DNA of 64,000 bases from positions 1 to 64,000 of the forward strand of contig NZ_JARFTP010000020.1 of NCBI RefSeq assembly GCF_029167375.1, given 5' to 3'. This document shows, piece by piece, positions 33,517 to 45,359 of this stretch. This DNA is from Tsukamurella sp. 8F. GTDB lineage: Bacteria; Actinomycetota; Actinomycetes; Mycobacteriales; Mycobacteriaceae. The position numbers were made by a program, and so were the translations under genes. The notes under the pieces were generated by a model. The model made no database searches and was not told the DNA's origin. It saw nothing but the letters and a program-made list of their open reading frames with translations. Position 1 is the stretch's first letter. Each line of letters opens with the position of its first letter.

Positions 33517-34956
33517 TTGGCCCAGTCGAACGGCGCGCTACGCGCGCAGCTGCTGCGGCGCAAGCCGATCGCGCCCGAGGGCGCCGTGACCACGTCGGGC
33601 CCGGCCCTCAAGCGCTCCATCGGGGGTGTTCAGCTCGCCTGTTTCGGCATCGGTTCGACCATCGGCACCGGCATCTTCTTCGTCATGAGTGAGGCCGTAC
33701 CCGAGGCCGGTCCCTCCGTCGTCGTCTCGTTCGTACTCGCCGGAATCGCAGCCGGTCTCGCGGTGATCTGCTACGCGGAACTCGCCTCGGCGGTACCGGT
33801 ATCCGGGTCGACCTACTCGTACGCATACGCGACGCTCGGCGAATTGCCGGCGATGGCCGTCGCCGCGTGCCTGCTGCTCGAGTACGGCGTGGCGACCGCG
33901 GCCGTCGCGGTCGGCTGGAGCGAATACCTCAACCAACTGCTGTCGAACCTGCACCTGCCGGAGATACCCCAGGTCCTCGCCGCCGGCCCGCTCGACTCGA
34001 CGCCAGGCGTGATCAACCTGCCGTCCGTGATCCTGGTGGCGCTGTGCGCGGTGTTGCTCATCCGCGGCGCGAGCGAGTCGGCGGTGGCCAATGCCATCAT
34101 GGTCGGCATCAAACTGCTGGTGCTGGCGTTCTTCGTGGTACTCGCGTTCACTGCTTTCGATGCGCACAACCTGGCGCCGTTCGCGCCCCTGGGGATCGAC
34201 GGTGTGCGCGTCGCGTCGGCCACCATCTTCTTCTCGTTCATCGGCCTGGATCTCATCTCCACGGCCGGCGAGGAGGTGAAGAACCCGCAGCGAACCCTGC
34301 CGCTCGCACTGATGGGCGCACTGGTCACAGTCATCGTCATGTACGTGCTCGTCGCGTTCGCGGCGGTCGGCGCGCAGCCCGCGGGTGAGTTCGAGCACCA
34401 GAAGGCGGGCCTCGCGGCGATCCTCACGCGGGCCACGGGCTCGGACTGGCCGTCGCTCGTCCTGTCCGCGGGCGCGGTCATCTCGATCTTCTCGGTCACC
34501 CTGGTCACGCTGTACGGCCAGACCCGAATCCTGTTCACCATGTCCCGAGACGGCATGATCCCATCGCTGTTCGCGCGAGTGAACCCACGCACGCTCACGC
34601 CAGTGCGGGGCACGATCGTCGCGGCGGTCGCCGTCGCGCTCATGGCGGGCTTCGTGCCGCTGGACAAGCTCGCGGACATGGTCTCGATCGGCACGCTCGT
34701 CGCGTTCATCGTCGTGTCCGCAGGTGTGATCATCCTGCGCGTGCGCCAGCCCGAGTTGAGGCGCGGATTCCGCGTGCCCGGCTATCCGGTCACACCGCTC
34801 CTCGCGATCGGCGCCTGCCTGTACATCCTGTACGGCCTGCACTGGTTCACCTGGATCTTCTTCGGCGCGTGGGTGGCCGTGGTCCTCGTCTTCTACCTGG
34901 TCTGGGGCCGCCACAACTCGGCCCTGGAGAAGCGACCGAGACTCGCGAAGGAGTAG
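33517..34956 (+). CDS. APC-family amino acid permease
   Basis: A 479-residue protein with 12 or more membrane segments. GIGSTIGTGIFFVMSE is the APC helix-1 motif; SFIGLDLISTAGEEVKNPQR marks the cationic amino acid transporter (CAT/YfnA) group. TTG 33517 is preferred over the upstream GTG 33466 because AGGAGG lies at the right distance. Substrate likely a basic or small amino acid; not certain. It is followed two bases later by a UspA gene. Confidence 0.9.
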   Translation: MAQSNGALRAQLLRRKPIAPEGAVTTSGPALKRSIGGVQLACFGIGSTIGTGIFFVMSEAVPEAGPSVVVSFVLAGIAAGLAVICYAELASAVPVSGSTYSYAYATLGELPAMAVAACLLLEYGVATAAVAVGWSEYLNQLLSNLHLPEIPQVLAAGPLDSTPGVINLPSVILVALCAVLLIRGASESAVANAIMVGIKLLVLAFFVVLAFTAFDAHNLAPFAPLGIDGVRVASATIFFSFIGLDLISTAGEEVKNPQRTLPLALMGALVTVIVMYVLVAFAAVGAQPAGEFEHQKAGLAAILTRATGSDWPSLVLSAGAVISIFSVTLVTLYGQTRILFTMSRDGMIPSLFARVNPRTLTPVRGTIVAAVAVALMAGFVPLDKLADMVSIGTLVAFIVVSAGVIILRVRQPELRRGFRVPGYPVTPLLAIGACLYILYGLHWFTWIFFGAWVAVVLVFYLVWGRHNSALEKRPRLAKE

Positions 34957-34958
34957 CC

Positions 34959-35846
34959 ATGTCGATCCTCGTCGGATACAAGGGCGGTGCCCCGGGCGCG
35001 GACGCATTGCTGCTCGGCGCGCGCCTCGCCGCTGCGGCCGCGCTGCCCCTGCACGTCATGGCGGTCGCGGTCCGACCCCGCAACCTGGTACCGGGTCGCG
35101 CATCGGACGCGTTCGGCGACTACACCCGGCGGATGTTCTCGGGCGTCGAGGACGAGGTCCGCACGACCCTCGACGGTTTCGGCGCGCCGGGCCTGGATGT
35201 GCGTTTCGCACACCGCATCTCGCGGTCGACGGGGCTCGCCCTCGTCGACGGGGTGGCTGAGGTCGACGCGTCCGCGGTGGTCATGGCAAGCGCGCCCGGG
35301 CGGGAGGGGCGGATCACCGTCGGCCCCGTGGCGAACCGGCTGATCCACTCGAGCACCGTGCCCGTCGCGATCGCGCCGTTGGGCTGGTCCGCCGTCGCCG
35401 CGGCTGCTCCGGACGCGCCTACCGCACTCGTGGCCGCGTTCGACGGCAGCACCGAGAACGAGCACGTGCTCGGTGAGACGCTGACTTTCGGCGAGCGGCT
35501 CGGCGCGCCCGTGCGCGTCGCGACGTTCGGCGTGCGTGGGGCCACCATGTATCCGCCCGAGGGTGGCGTCGGCGCCGAGGACGAGATCCTCGCGGAATGG
35601 TCGGATCAGGCCCAGCGCGCCATCGATTCCCTGCGCGCACCCGGCGGCATGCTCGCGGGCGTCACCAACGAGATCGTCACCGGCGACGATTGGGACACCG
35701 CGCTATCGGCTCTCGACTGGCGGCCCGGCGACCTCCTGTGCGTGGGCACCACGCCGCACGGCGGCCTGGCGCGCGTCTTCATGGGAACACGCGGCACGCG
35801 GATCCTCACCCACTCCCCCGTACCGGTTGTCGCCCTGCCCGCATGA
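34959..35846 (+). CDS. Universal stress protein (two UspA domains)
   Basis: A 295-residue protein with two tandem Usp folds. The first ends SSTVPVAIAPLGW; the second ends GTRGTRILTHSPVPVVALPA. The second has a G-x2-G-x9-G(S/T)-like stretch (GTTPHGGLARVFMGTRGTR), so it may bind ATP. ATG 34959 with AAGGAG, two bases after the permease stop. Operons of a permease and a Usp protein are common and suggest stress-linked control of uptake. Confidence 0.88.
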   Translation: MSILVGYKGGAPGADALLLGARLAAAAALPLHVMAVAVRPRNLVPGRASDAFGDYTRRMFSGVEDEVRTTLDGFGAPGLDVRFAHRISRSTGLALVDGVAEVDASAVVMASAPGREGRITVGPVANRLIHSSTVPVAIAPLGWSAVAAAAPDAPTALVAAFDGSTENEHVLGETLTFGERLGAPVRVATFGVRGATMYPPEGGVGAEDEILAEWSDQAQRAIDSLRAPGGMLAGVTNEIVTGDDWDTALSALDWRPGDLLCVGTTPHGGLARVFMGTRGTRILTHSPVPVVALPA

Positions 35847-35856
35847 GCGCTCGGTC

Positions 35857-36390
35857 TCAGGCGACCTGCAGCGTCGTGGTGACCGGCGTGGGATTGGCGG
35901 TCAGGTCGAGGACCGGGCAGTGGGCGTCGACGGTGGTCGTAAGCTCCTGGTAGCGCTCAGCCGAGTCGGGCCCGACGATGCGCACGTTCACCCGGACCGC
36001 GGAGAAACCGGGGCGTACCACCTCGTCGCCGGTGAGATCGTCGGCGAGCCCGAAGAACCCGCGGACGTCGAGGTCGCCCTCGGCCGAGAGGTCGAGCTCG
36101 TCGATGGTGACGCCGAGGCGCTCGGCGTAGAAGCGGTAGGTGACCACCTGACACGACAGCAACGCGGCCAGGTACGTCTCGACGGGGTTGATCGCGGTGT
36201 CCTCGCCGCCGAGTGTCGGGGGCTCGTCGACCGCGACGGTGTGCTGCCGCGCTCGGACCGTGCTGCCGACTGCGCCTTGCGGCAGCGCGTCCGCACGGAA
36301 GGTCACGTGCGCTGCGGCGGTGGAGCGTTCGACCGCCTGCCTCGTGACGTCGACGATGGCGTTCAGCGCCCCTGTGGTGGATGCGGTCAT
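35857..36390 (-). CDS. OsmC-family protein
   Basis: A 177-residue protein. The two family cysteines are in LLSCQVVTYRFYAERL and VDAHCPVLDLTANP. The N-terminal strands (AAHVTFRADALPQG) and GGEDTAINPVETYLAA fit the YhfA/OsmC-like group. OsmC proteins reduce organic hydroperoxides or act on thiols. Convergent with the UspA gene; start ATG 36390. Confidence 0.85.
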   Translation of the reverse strand: MTASTTGALNAIVDVTRQAVERSTAAAHVTFRADALPQGAVGSTVRARQHTVAVDEPPTLGGEDTAINPVETYLAALLSCQVVTYRFYAERLGVTIDELDLSAEGDLDVRGFFGLADDLTGDEVVRPGFSAVRVNVRIVGPDSAERYQELTTTVDAHCPVLDLTANPTPVTTTLQVA

Positions 36391-36502
36391 GAGGACTCCT
36401 CGAGTCGGTGCGTGGTCGGGTATGCGGTGCCTGGTATGTGTCCAGCCCGCCACGGACGTTAGGCGGGGCCACGACCCGAGCCCACGATTGCGCTCACCAT
36501 GA

Positions 36503-38410
<1,908 letters not shown>

Positions 38411-38427
<17 letters not shown>

Positions 38428-38447
38428 GAGAGGTACCGGCCGGGGCC
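38411..38447. terminator. Hairpin after rpsN
   Basis: Perfect 15-bp stem GGCCCCGGCCGGTAC / GTACCGGCCGGGGCC with 7-base loop. It should end the rplN-rplX-rplE-rpsN transcript, and overlaps the first codons of the short OsmC frame. Confidence 0.75.
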
Positions 38448-38479
38448 GTTCTACTGCTGCGCGCCCTAGGGCGCGGGAG

Positions 38480-38665
38480 TCACCAGCTGCTCTTGTGCAC
38501 GCCGGGGAGCTCGCCGCGGTGCGCCATCTCGCGGAGGCACACGCGGCACAGGCCGAACTTGCGGAACACGGAGTGCGGACGACCGCACCGGTTGCAGCGC
38601 GTGTACGCGCGGACCGCGAACTTCGGCTTCTTGGCGGCCTTGTTGACCAGCGCCTTCTTTGCCAT
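38480..38665 (-). CDS. rpsN: 30S ribosomal protein S14, zinc type
   Basis: A 61-residue protein ([20 protein letters not shown]) with two zinc-binding pairs, CNRCG and CRVC. This is the C-plus form of S14, about 40 residues shorter than the zinc-free form. Last gene of the proximal spc transcript; rpsH, which usually follows directly, is 6.7 kb away. Confidence 0.98.
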   Translation of the reverse strand: MAKKALVNKAAKKPKFAVRAYTRCNRCGRPHSVFRKFGLCRVCLREMAHRGELPGVHKSSW

Positions 38666-38667
38666 TC

Positions 38668-39264
38668 TCAGTTCTCCTTGAAGGGGAAGCCGAGGTGCTT
38701 GAGCAGTGCGCGGCCTTCCTCGTTGTTGGTGGCGGACGTGACGACCGTGATGTCCATACCGCGCGGGCGGTCGATCTTGTCCACATCGATCTCGTGGAAC
38801 ATCGACTGCTCGTTCAGGCCGAACGTGTAGTTGCCGTTGCCGTCGAACTGATTGCCGTTGAGGCCGCGGAAGTCGCGGATACGCGGCAGGGCGATGGAGG
38901 TCAGGCGATCCAGGAACTCCCACATGCGGTCGCCGCGCAGCGTGACGCGCGCGCCGATGGGCATACCCTCACGCAGCTTGAACTGCGCGATGGACTTGCG
39001 AGCGGTGCGGATCTCAGGCTTCTGGCCCGTGATCAGCGCGAGGTCACTGACGGCGCCGTTGATCAGCTTCGCGTCGCGAGCGGCGTCGCCGACGCCCATG
39101 TTGACGACGACCTTGACGACACCCGGGATCTGCATGACGTTCTCGTACTTGAACTCGGTGTTGAGCGCGTCACGGATCTCGCTGCGGTACTTGGTCTTCA
39201 GACGGGGCGCGGGAGCGGAGCCTGCGGAGCGACCCGACTGATCAGTCTGCTCGGTCGATGTCAT
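38668..39264 (-). CDS. rplE: 50S ribosomal protein L5
   Basis: A 198-residue protein with a Ser/Ala-rich N-terminal extension. [38 protein letters not shown] and the C-terminal HLGFPFKEN are diagnostic. It binds 5S rRNA and contacts the P-site tRNA. Confidence 0.98.
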   Translation of the reverse strand: MTSTEQTDQSGRSAGSAPAPRLKTKYRSEIRDALNTEFKYENVMQIPGVVKVVVNMGVGDAARDAKLINGAVSDLALITGQKPEIRTARKSIAQFKLREGMPIGARVTLRGDRMWEFLDRLTSIALPRIRDFRGLNGNQFDGNGNYTFGLNEQSMFHEIDVDKIDRPRGMDITVVTSATNNEEGRALLKHLGFPFKEN

Positions 39265-39265
39265 C

Positions 39266-39583
39266 TCAGATGTCCTTCCCGTTCTTGCGGGAGATGCGCA
39301 CGCGCTTGCCCGTCTCCTCGTCGGTGCGGTAACCCACGCGAGTGGGGTTGCCGTCCGAGTCGAGCACCATCACGTTGGACACGTGGATGGGGGCCTCCTG
39401 GACGACGATGCCGCCCTGGTTCGCGCCGCGCTCGGTGGTGTTGGCGCTGGTGTGCTTCTTGATCCGGTTGACGCCCTCGACCAGGACCTTCTCGGTCTTC
39501 GGGAAGGCCTGCACGACCTTGCCCTTGGCACCCTTGTCCGGGCCCGAGATCACGAGGACGGTGTCACCCTTGTGCACCTTCAT
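39266..39583 (-). CDS. rplX: 50S ribosomal protein L24
   Basis: A 105-residue KOW-motif protein. [20 protein letters not shown] is the KOW repeat; [13 protein letters not shown] follows. It is an assembly-initiator protein near the exit tunnel. Its ATG is directly next to the rplN stop on one side, and its stop is one base from the rplE start. Confidence 0.98.
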   Translation of the reverse strand: MKVHKGDTVLVISGPDKGAKGKVVQAFPKTEKVLVEGVNRIKKHTSANTTERGANQGGIVVQEAPIHVSNVMVLDSDGNPTRVGYRTDEETGKRVRISRKNGKDI

Positions 39584-39952
39584 CTAGAGCACCTCCGGCG
39601 CCAGCGAAACGATCTTCATGAACTTCTTCTCGCGCAACTCGCGGCCGACCGGGCCGAAGATGCGGGTACCGCGGGGATCGTTGTCGTTCTTGATGATCAC
39701 TGCCGCGTTCTCGTCGAACCGGATGTACGACCCGTCCGGGCGGCGACGCTCCTTGGCGGTGCGCACGATGACGGCCTTGACGACCTCGCCGCGCTTGATG
39801 TTGCCGCCGGGGATCGCGTCCTTGACGGTGGCGACGATGACGTCGCCGATCCCGGCGTAGCGGCGCGAGCTACCACCGAGAACGCGGATGCAAAGGATCT
39901 CCTTCGCGCCCGTGTTGTCGGCGACGCGCAGCCGCGACTCCTGCTGAATCAC
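39584..39952 (-). CDS. rplN: 50S ribosomal protein L14
   Basis: A 122-residue protein from GTG 39952 ([20 protein letters not shown], ending [16 protein letters not shown]). The length is exact for bacterial L14. First gene of the proximal spc transcript, with a readable promoter at 40067-40096. Confidence 0.98.
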   Translation of the reverse strand: MIQQESRLRVADNTGAKEILCIRVLGGSSRRYAGIGDVIVATVKDAIPGGNIKRGEVVKAVIVRTAKERRRPDGSYIRFDENAAVIIKNDNDPRGTRIFGPVGRELREKKFMKIVSLAPEVL

Positions 39953-40066
39953 TGCATTCTCCTCATAGACCTGGAGTTGTATGCGCGCCGGATTTCCGAC
40001 CCGGGCGCGCGCGGTCTGCCACCTGGCGGGCACGCGCGAGCACGCCACCCGTCGGGCAACCGGACC

Positions 40067-40096
40067 ATCGTACGTGAACCCGCAGATCGGAACCAA
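40067..40096 (-). promoter_or_regulatory. Promoter of the rplN-rplX-rplE-rpsN operon
   Basis: Minus strand TTGGTT (40091-40096), 18-bp spacer, TACGAT (40067-40072). The transcript would have a leader of about 110 bases. Confidence 0.7.
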
Positions 40097-40234
40097 ATCG
40101 CGATCGGCGGGTACCACGACCAGGCGGCCTCAGCCCCACGAAGCCGGCACGCCCACGTCCCCACCTGCGCCCGCGCCTCGAGACCCCGCGCCCGCGCCTC
40201 GAGTACGCCGTCGTCGAGTACGCACAGATCCGGG

Positions 40235-43200
40235 TCACACGGCAGGTGGGATGTGGTGCCGGTGGACCGTGCCGAAGCGATGAGCCGTGAGGGATACCGC
40301 CTGCTCGCGGAGGAACGGCAGGAGCTCCACGCGTCCGGCGGCGACGACGGGACCGTCGTACACGGCCACGGCGGGCGAGCCGCCCGTGGCCTCGGCGACG
40401 ACCCCGCGCGCCGCGCCGACGAGCCGGATCCGGCCGCCGCCCCGCGCGAGCGCGGCCGCCCGCGTACGCCAGGCGCCTTCGTCCTCGTATGCGACCGGGA
40501 CCCCGGCGGCGGACAGCCAGCGCGCGACCTCGCCGGGCAGCGCGGACGGTACGGACAGCGTGACCGCCGAGCCCGCGCGGATGCCCGCTGCGCACACGCG
40601 CACGAGCTCCGGCACCGTTCCCTCGCAGCGCACCGTGACCGGGATGCTGTGGTAACGCAGGACGTTCTGCTCGCAGGTGAGCCCTGTCCGGTCGTGGACC
40701 ACACCGAATTCATCTGCCCACGCAGCCTGGTCCGATGCCAGGGCGCCGCCGAGCCAGGCATCGCCCGGAACACATGCGGCGGCGGCTGCACGCAGCGGAT
40801 CCGGTTCGGCCGCAACGGTTCCGGCAGCAACTCCAGCGTCCGACCAGGTTCCGAAGCCGTACAGGTAACTCGGGCCGCCCGCTTTCGTGCCCGCCCCGAC
40901 CGCCGAACGGCGCCACCCGCCGAACGGCTGACGCTGCACGATCGCACCCGTGATGCCGCGGTTGACGTAGAGGTTCCCGGCTTCGACTCCGGCGAGCCAT
41001 TCGTCGATCTCGGCGGGGTCCAGCGCGTGTAGGCCGGACGTGAGCCCGTAGTCGATGCTGTTGACCAGACCGATGGCCTCGTCGAGGGTTTCGGCGGTCA
41101 TGATCCCCAGCACCGGCCCGAAATACTCGGTGCGGTGGAATTCGCTGCCTGGAGCGACGCCCTCGCGGATGCCGGGCCGCCACAGGTCGTCGGCGAGCCG
41201 CTCCGGCTCGAGCACCCACGTCTGCCCGTCCTCCAGAGTCGTCAACGCGCGCAACAGCTTCCCGGAGGGGGGCTCGATGAGCGGCCCCACCTGCGTCGCA
41301 GCTTCCCATGGGCGCCCGACCCGGTACGAGCGCACGGCGTCGAGCAGCTGTCGCCGGAAGCGCGGCGACCGCGCCACCGATCCGACGAGGATGACCAACG
41401 AAGCGGCGGAACACTTCTGGCCCGCGTGGCCGAACGCAGAGTAGGCGACGTCCTTCGCGGCCAGGTCCAGGTCGGCGCTGGGTGTCACGATGATGGCGTT
41501 CTTACCGGAGGTCTCCGCGAGCAGCGGCAGATCGGGCCGGAACGAGCGGAACAGCTCGGCAGTCTCATAGGCACCGGTGAGCACGACGCGATCCACGCGC
41601 CCGTCGGAGATCAGCTCCGACCCCAGGGTGCGGTCGTCCAGCTGCACGTAATGCAGTGCCTCGCGCGGAATGCCGGCCTCCCAAAGCGCCTCGACCATCA
41701 CCGCAGCACAGCGGCGCGCCTGCTTCGCCGGCTTGATGACCACGGACGAGCCGGCCGCCAACGCGGCCAACGTGGACCCCGCCGGGATCGCGACGGGGAA
41801 GTTCCAGGGCGGGGTGACGACGGTGACCCGCACGGGCGAGAACTCGGCACCGTCGACGGCGGCCAGCGCTCTGGCGGATTCGCCATAGAAGTGCGCGAAG
41901 TCGATGGCCTCGCTCACCTCCGGGTCGGACTGGTCGAGCGTCTTCCCACACTCGGAACCCATGACCTCGCACAGCAGGGCACGCCGGGACTCGAGCAGAT
42001 CCCCTGCTCGGTGCAGGATCTCGGCGCGCTCGTCGGCCCCACGGTCAGCCCACGCCACCGCCGCCGACGAGGCCGCGGCGAGCACCGCGTCGAGCGCGGC
42101 AGGATCCTCGATCAGGCCACCGTCGACAGTGTCCACGCCGAGTACGGACTCCTGCATGCGCGCGCGGATCCCGTCGGCCCACTTCTGATTCGCGGCGACC
42201 GACGGATCGGTGTCCGGGGTGTTGACGAATTCGGTACGCGGCCCCGGCACCGCCGGACGGGTGCGGTCGCCCGCACGATGAGGCGCAGGAACCGTCGTCG
42301 GGACGGCTGCTACGGACGCCAGGAAGCGGTCCCGCTCACGCTCGAAAAGCGCACGGTGACTGGATATGTCGAATACCGCCGACATGAAGTTCTCCTGGGA
42401 GGCGCCCTCCTCGAGGCGGCGGATCAAGTACGCGATCGCGACGTCGAAGTGCTGCGGGTGCACCACAGGCGTGTAGAGCAGCAAGCCGCCCACGTCCCGC
42501 TTCACAACCGCAGCCTGTGCAGCGGCCATGCCGAGCAGCATCTCGAAGTCGACGGCGTCCGCGACGCCACGCTGCCGCGCAAGGAGCCATGCGAGAGCGA
42601 TGTCGAAGAGGTTGTGGCCGGCGACGCCGATGCGCACGTTGCCGGTGTGCTCAGGCCGAAGGGCGTAGTCGAGCACCGCCTTGTACGACGCATCCGACTC
42701 CTGCTTGGTGTGCCACGTGGCGAGCGGCCATCCGTGCACCTCGGCGTCGACGTGCTCCATGGGAAGGTTGGCCCCCTTGACGACTCGCACCTTGATGGGC
42801 GCTCCGCCCGCGGCCACGCGCTCGGTCGCGAACGCCTGCAGATCCATCATCGCAGCGAGCGCGTCGGGCAGGTACGCCTGCAGCACGATGCCTGCCTCGA
42901 GGCCACGGAACTCCTCCTCCGACAGCAGTGTCGTGAACACCGCGATCGTGAGTTCGAGGTCCTTGTACTCCTCCATATCCAGATTGATGAACTTCCCACG
43001 CGCAGAAGCGATCCGGTACAGGGGTCGAAGCGCGTCGACGGCGTGGCCGACGGCCGCGTCGAAGCCGAACGGATTGTGCGGTGCGACCGTGGACGACACC
43101 TTGATCGACACGTAGTCGACGTCGTCGCGCAGGAGCAGCGTCCGCGTCCCTGCGATGCGCGCGGCGGCCTCCTCGTCGCCGAGGATCGCCTCGCCGAGCA

Positions 43201-43657
43201 GGTTGATGTTGAGGCGTACACCGTCGGTGCGCAGGCGGGCGATCGACTTGCCCAGGCGGTGATCGGTGGCGTCGACTACGAGGTGACGAACCATGCGCCG
43301 CAATACCTTCCGGGCCGTCGGCACCACGAGTCCGGGTGCCATGCGACCGGCCCCCGCCCCGACCCGGACGGCCGCGCGCAGCGGCGCGGGCAGGAACTCC
43401 GGCGTGAGCGGCACGATATCGGCGAGTTTGCGCGCCGCGACGTGGACGTCTTCGGGACGCACGACTCCGTCGACGAACCCCACCGTGAAGTCCAGCCCGT
43501 GTGGGTCGTTCAGGACGCCTGCGAGGCGCTGGGCGGCCGCGTCTACCGGCTCGCCGCGACTCGCTTCGAGCCAGCGCTCCACCTGCGCCACGGCTCGCTC
43601 CGCGAGCTCCGTCGTGATCCCCTGTTCCACCGCCGTCACCTCGATCGTCCTTTCCAC
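40235..43657 (-). CDS. putA: Bifunctional proline dehydrogenase / P5C dehydrogenase
   Basis: A 1140-residue protein. The PRODH domain lies in the first 450 residues (VDYVSIKVSSTVAPHNPFGF, FINLDMEEYKDLELTI, VRVVKGANLPMEHV). The aldehyde dehydrogenase domain is at about 500-1000 (PPWNFPVAIPAGSTLAALA, the Glu in LLAETSGKNAI, the Cys in GHAGQKCSAASL). About 130 further residues form an ALDH-like C-terminal part. It oxidises proline to glutamate with FAD and NAD. No DNA-binding domain is present, so control probably comes from the divergent LysR gene. Confidence 0.95.
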   Translation of the reverse strand: MERTIEVTAVEQGITTELAERAVAQVERWLEASRGEPVDAAAQRLAGVLNDPHGLDFTVGFVDGVVRPEDVHVAARKLADIVPLTPEFLPAPLRAAVRVGAGAGRMAPGLVVPTARKVLRRMVRHLVVDATDHRLGKSIARLRTDGVRLNINLLGEAILGDEEAAARIAGTRTLLLRDDVDYVSIKVSSTVAPHNPFGFDAAVGHAVDALRPLYRIASARGKFINLDMEEYKDLELTIAVFTTLLSEEEFRGLEAGIVLQAYLPDALAAMMDLQAFATERVAAGGAPIKVRVVKGANLPMEHVDAEVHGWPLATWHTKQESDASYKAVLDYALRPEHTGNVRIGVAGHNLFDIALAWLLARQRGVADAVDFEMLLGMAAAQAAVVKRDVGGLLLYTPVVHPQHFDVAIAYLIRRLEEGASQENFMSAVFDISSHRALFERERDRFLASVAAVPTTVPAPHRAGDRTRPAVPGPRTEFVNTPDTDPSVAANQKWADGIRARMQESVLGVDTVDGGLIEDPAALDAVLAAASSAAVAWADRGADERAEILHRAGDLLESRRALLCEVMGSECGKTLDQSDPEVSEAIDFAHFYGESARALAAVDGAEFSPVRVTVVTPPWNFPVAIPAGSTLAALAAGSSVVIKPAKQARRCAAVMVEALWEAGIPREALHYVQLDDRTLGSELISDGRVDRVVLTGAYETAELFRSFRPDLPLLAETSGKNAIIVTPSADLDLAAKDVAYSAFGHAGQKCSAASLVILVGSVARSPRFRRQLLDAVRSYRVGRPWEAATQVGPLIEPPSGKLLRALTTLEDGQTWVLEPERLADDLWRPGIREGVAPGSEFHRTEYFGPVLGIMTAETLDEAIGLVNSIDYGLTSGLHALDPAEIDEWLAGVEAGNLYVNRGITGAIVQRQPFGGWRRSAVGAGTKAGGPSYLYGFGTWSDAGVAAGTVAAEPDPLRAAAAACVPGDAWLGGALASDQAAWADEFGVVHDRTGLTCEQNVLRYHSIPVTVRCEGTVPELVRVCAAGIRAGSAVTLSVPSALPGEVARWLSAAGVPVAYEDEGAWRTRAAALARGGGRIRLVGAARGVVAEATGGSPAVAVYDGPVVAAGRVELLPFLREQAVSLTAHRFGTVHRHHIPPAV

Positions 43658-43691
43658 ATCAAACGCCTGGTGAATCCAGTGTGAGCCCGAC

Positions 43692-43727
43692 GTATGATGA
43701 GGAAAAGCGAAAAGAATCGCACCATAC
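43692..43727. promoter_or_regulatory. AT-rich putA-lysR gap with inverted repeat
   Basis: GTATG (43692-43696) and CATAC (43723-43727) flank an A-rich stretch. The gap holds both divergent promoters and probably the LysR binding site. Confidence 0.4.
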
Positions 43728-43754
43728 CCTTCATATTTTTCGAAAGGTCACTCG

Positions 43755-44660
43755 ATGTGGGACCTGCACCGTCTCCACCTGCTACGCGAGCTCCAGCTGC
43801 GCGGGACCGTGTCGGCCGTGGCGGCACACCTCAACTACAGCCCGTCGACGGTGTCGCACCAACTCGCGCAGCTCGAACGGGAAGTCGGCTGCGCACTGCT
43901 CGAGCCGGACGGCCGCCGTGTCCGGCTGACCCCGCACGGGGTCGCGGTCGCGGAACACGCCGCGCGCGTGATGGATCTGGAGGAGCGCGTTCGAGGTGAA
44001 CTTGGCGATCTTGCAACAGATTTCGAGGTGGTCCGCGTCGCGGCTCTGCAGAGCGCTGCCCGCGAGCTCGTGCCTCGCGCCCTCACGACGCTCGCCACGA
44101 CGCACCCCGGGCTGCGCATGCTGGTCACCGTCGTCCCGCCGGAGCAGGGCCTCTTCGAACTCGAGGCGCGCGGCTTCGACCTCGCGATCGCGGAGCAGTA
44201 CCCCGGCCACACGCGCCGCCGCACCGCCGGGCTCGAGCGGGAGTTGCTCGCAGACGACCCCATCCATCTCGCGGTGCCCGAAGACGACGATGCTGTGTCG
44301 CTGGCCGACGTCGCCGGGCGACCGTGGGTACTGGAGCCCGCCGGAACCGCCGCGCGCACCTGGGCGGAACAGCAATGCCGCGCAGCCGGTTTCGAACCCG
44401 ACGTGCGCTACGAGGCCTCGGACCTGCACGTGCACGTCAATCTCGTGGGTGCGGGGCACGCCGTCGGGATGCTTCCCGCCCTGGTCCGCGCCGAACGGTA
44501 TGCGAGCGTGCGCCTGCTGGCCCTGCCGGGATCCCCGCACCGCGAGGTGTTCACGGTGGCCAGGGCAGCGTCGGGCGGGAGCGCACCGGTACGAGCGGTG
44601 CGGGACGCCTTGGTGGCGGCTGCCGTATGGCAGGCCACGGAACGCCCGGGCGGCGAGTGA
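43755..44660 (+). CDS. LysR-family regulator, probable putA activator
   Basis: A 301-residue protein. The N-terminal HTH is LHLLRELQLRGTVSAVAAHL followed by YSPSTVSHQLAQLEREVG. The rest is the ligand-binding fold. It is divergent from putA across a 97-bp AT-rich gap. LysR regulators beside catabolic genes usually activate them in response to the substrate, so proline or P5C is the likely signal (inference). Confidence 0.88.
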   Translation: MWDLHRLHLLRELQLRGTVSAVAAHLNYSPSTVSHQLAQLEREVGCALLEPDGRRVRLTPHGVAVAEHAARVMDLEERVRGELGDLATDFEVVRVAALQSAARELVPRALTTLATTHPGLRMLVTVVPPEQGLFELEARGFDLAIAEQYPGHTRRRTAGLERELLADDPIHLAVPEDDDAVSLADVAGRPWVLEPAGTAARTWAEQQCRAAGFEPDVRYEASDLHVHVNLVGAGHAVGMLPALVRAERYASVRLLALPGSPHREVFTVARAASGGSAPVRAVRDALVAAAVWQATERPGGE

Positions 44661-44727
44661 GTGACAAGCCCTGCGCAAGCGGGCAGGGCTAGGCTCGACT
44701 CGGACGATACGAACAAGGGGGTCCGAG

Positions 44728-45264
44728 ATGGTCGAAAAGGGTCGGGGTGCGAGGCGTCTGTCGACGAGCGCAGCGCTCGCCGTCGGTCTCCTAGGCCTCG
44801 CGGGGTGCGCGACCGCGGTGCCCGGCACCGGCGGCGCCGACGTCAGCCAGGTGGCCTCCTACAAGTCGGCGGTCGCGGCGAAGGCTGCGGCTCAGGTCAA
44901 GGCCGCGTGCGCCGACTGGGATGCAGGCGTCACCACTCGGAGGACAGCGAGCAAGGCGACCGCCGCTTACACCAAGAACCCGACGTGGACGTGGCCCGGG
45001 ATCATGCCGCTCGTCCGCTCGGAGCTCACCGCGGTCGAGAACGAGTCCCGGACGGTGCCGTCACTGATCACGCGCGCGACCTCGGATCCCGAGGTGGTCT
45101 CCTCCTTGCGCGATTACCAGACGAAACTCGACGCATACTCGTCCGCGCTCCGTGCCGACAGCAACGCAAAGGGCTCGGGCGCCTCGACATGGCCGACCGC
45201 TAATACGGCGCGAGACAAGCTGTTGCTGTCGCAGATCGCGGTGGAGGCCGCCTGCAAGTCGTGA
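44728..45264 (+). CDS. Lipoprotein of unknown function (paralogue A)
   Basis: A 178-residue protein with a lipobox LAGC near residue 27 after a hydrophobic signal. The mature part is mostly helical, with NPTWTWPGIMPLVRSEL and VVSSLRDYQTKLDAYSSAL and a C-terminal EAACKS. It pairs with the gene at 45360, which shares the same pattern. AAGGGGG upstream of the ATG. Family not recognised. Confidence 0.75.
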   Translation: MVEKGRGARRLSTSAALAVGLLGLAGCATAVPGTGGADVSQVASYKSAVAAKAAAQVKAACADWDAGVTTRRTASKATAAYTKNPTWTWPGIMPLVRSELTAVENESRTVPSLITRATSDPEVVSSLRDYQTKLDAYSSALRADSNAKGSGASTWPTANTARDKLLLSQIAVEAACKS

Positions 45265-45359
45265 CCCGTGCGCCGGAGTGACCCGGCGCATACCTGCCGC
45301 GCGCTTGACCTAGCATCAGCGGGGAAGAGCTTCACCCCGTCCAGTAGAAGGATCCCGCT

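Noticed and set aside
41135-43684. 849-codon plus-strand reading frame opposite putA
   Set aside because: Antisense shadow of a clearly functional 1140-residue enzyme; long antisense frames are expected in GC-rich DNA.
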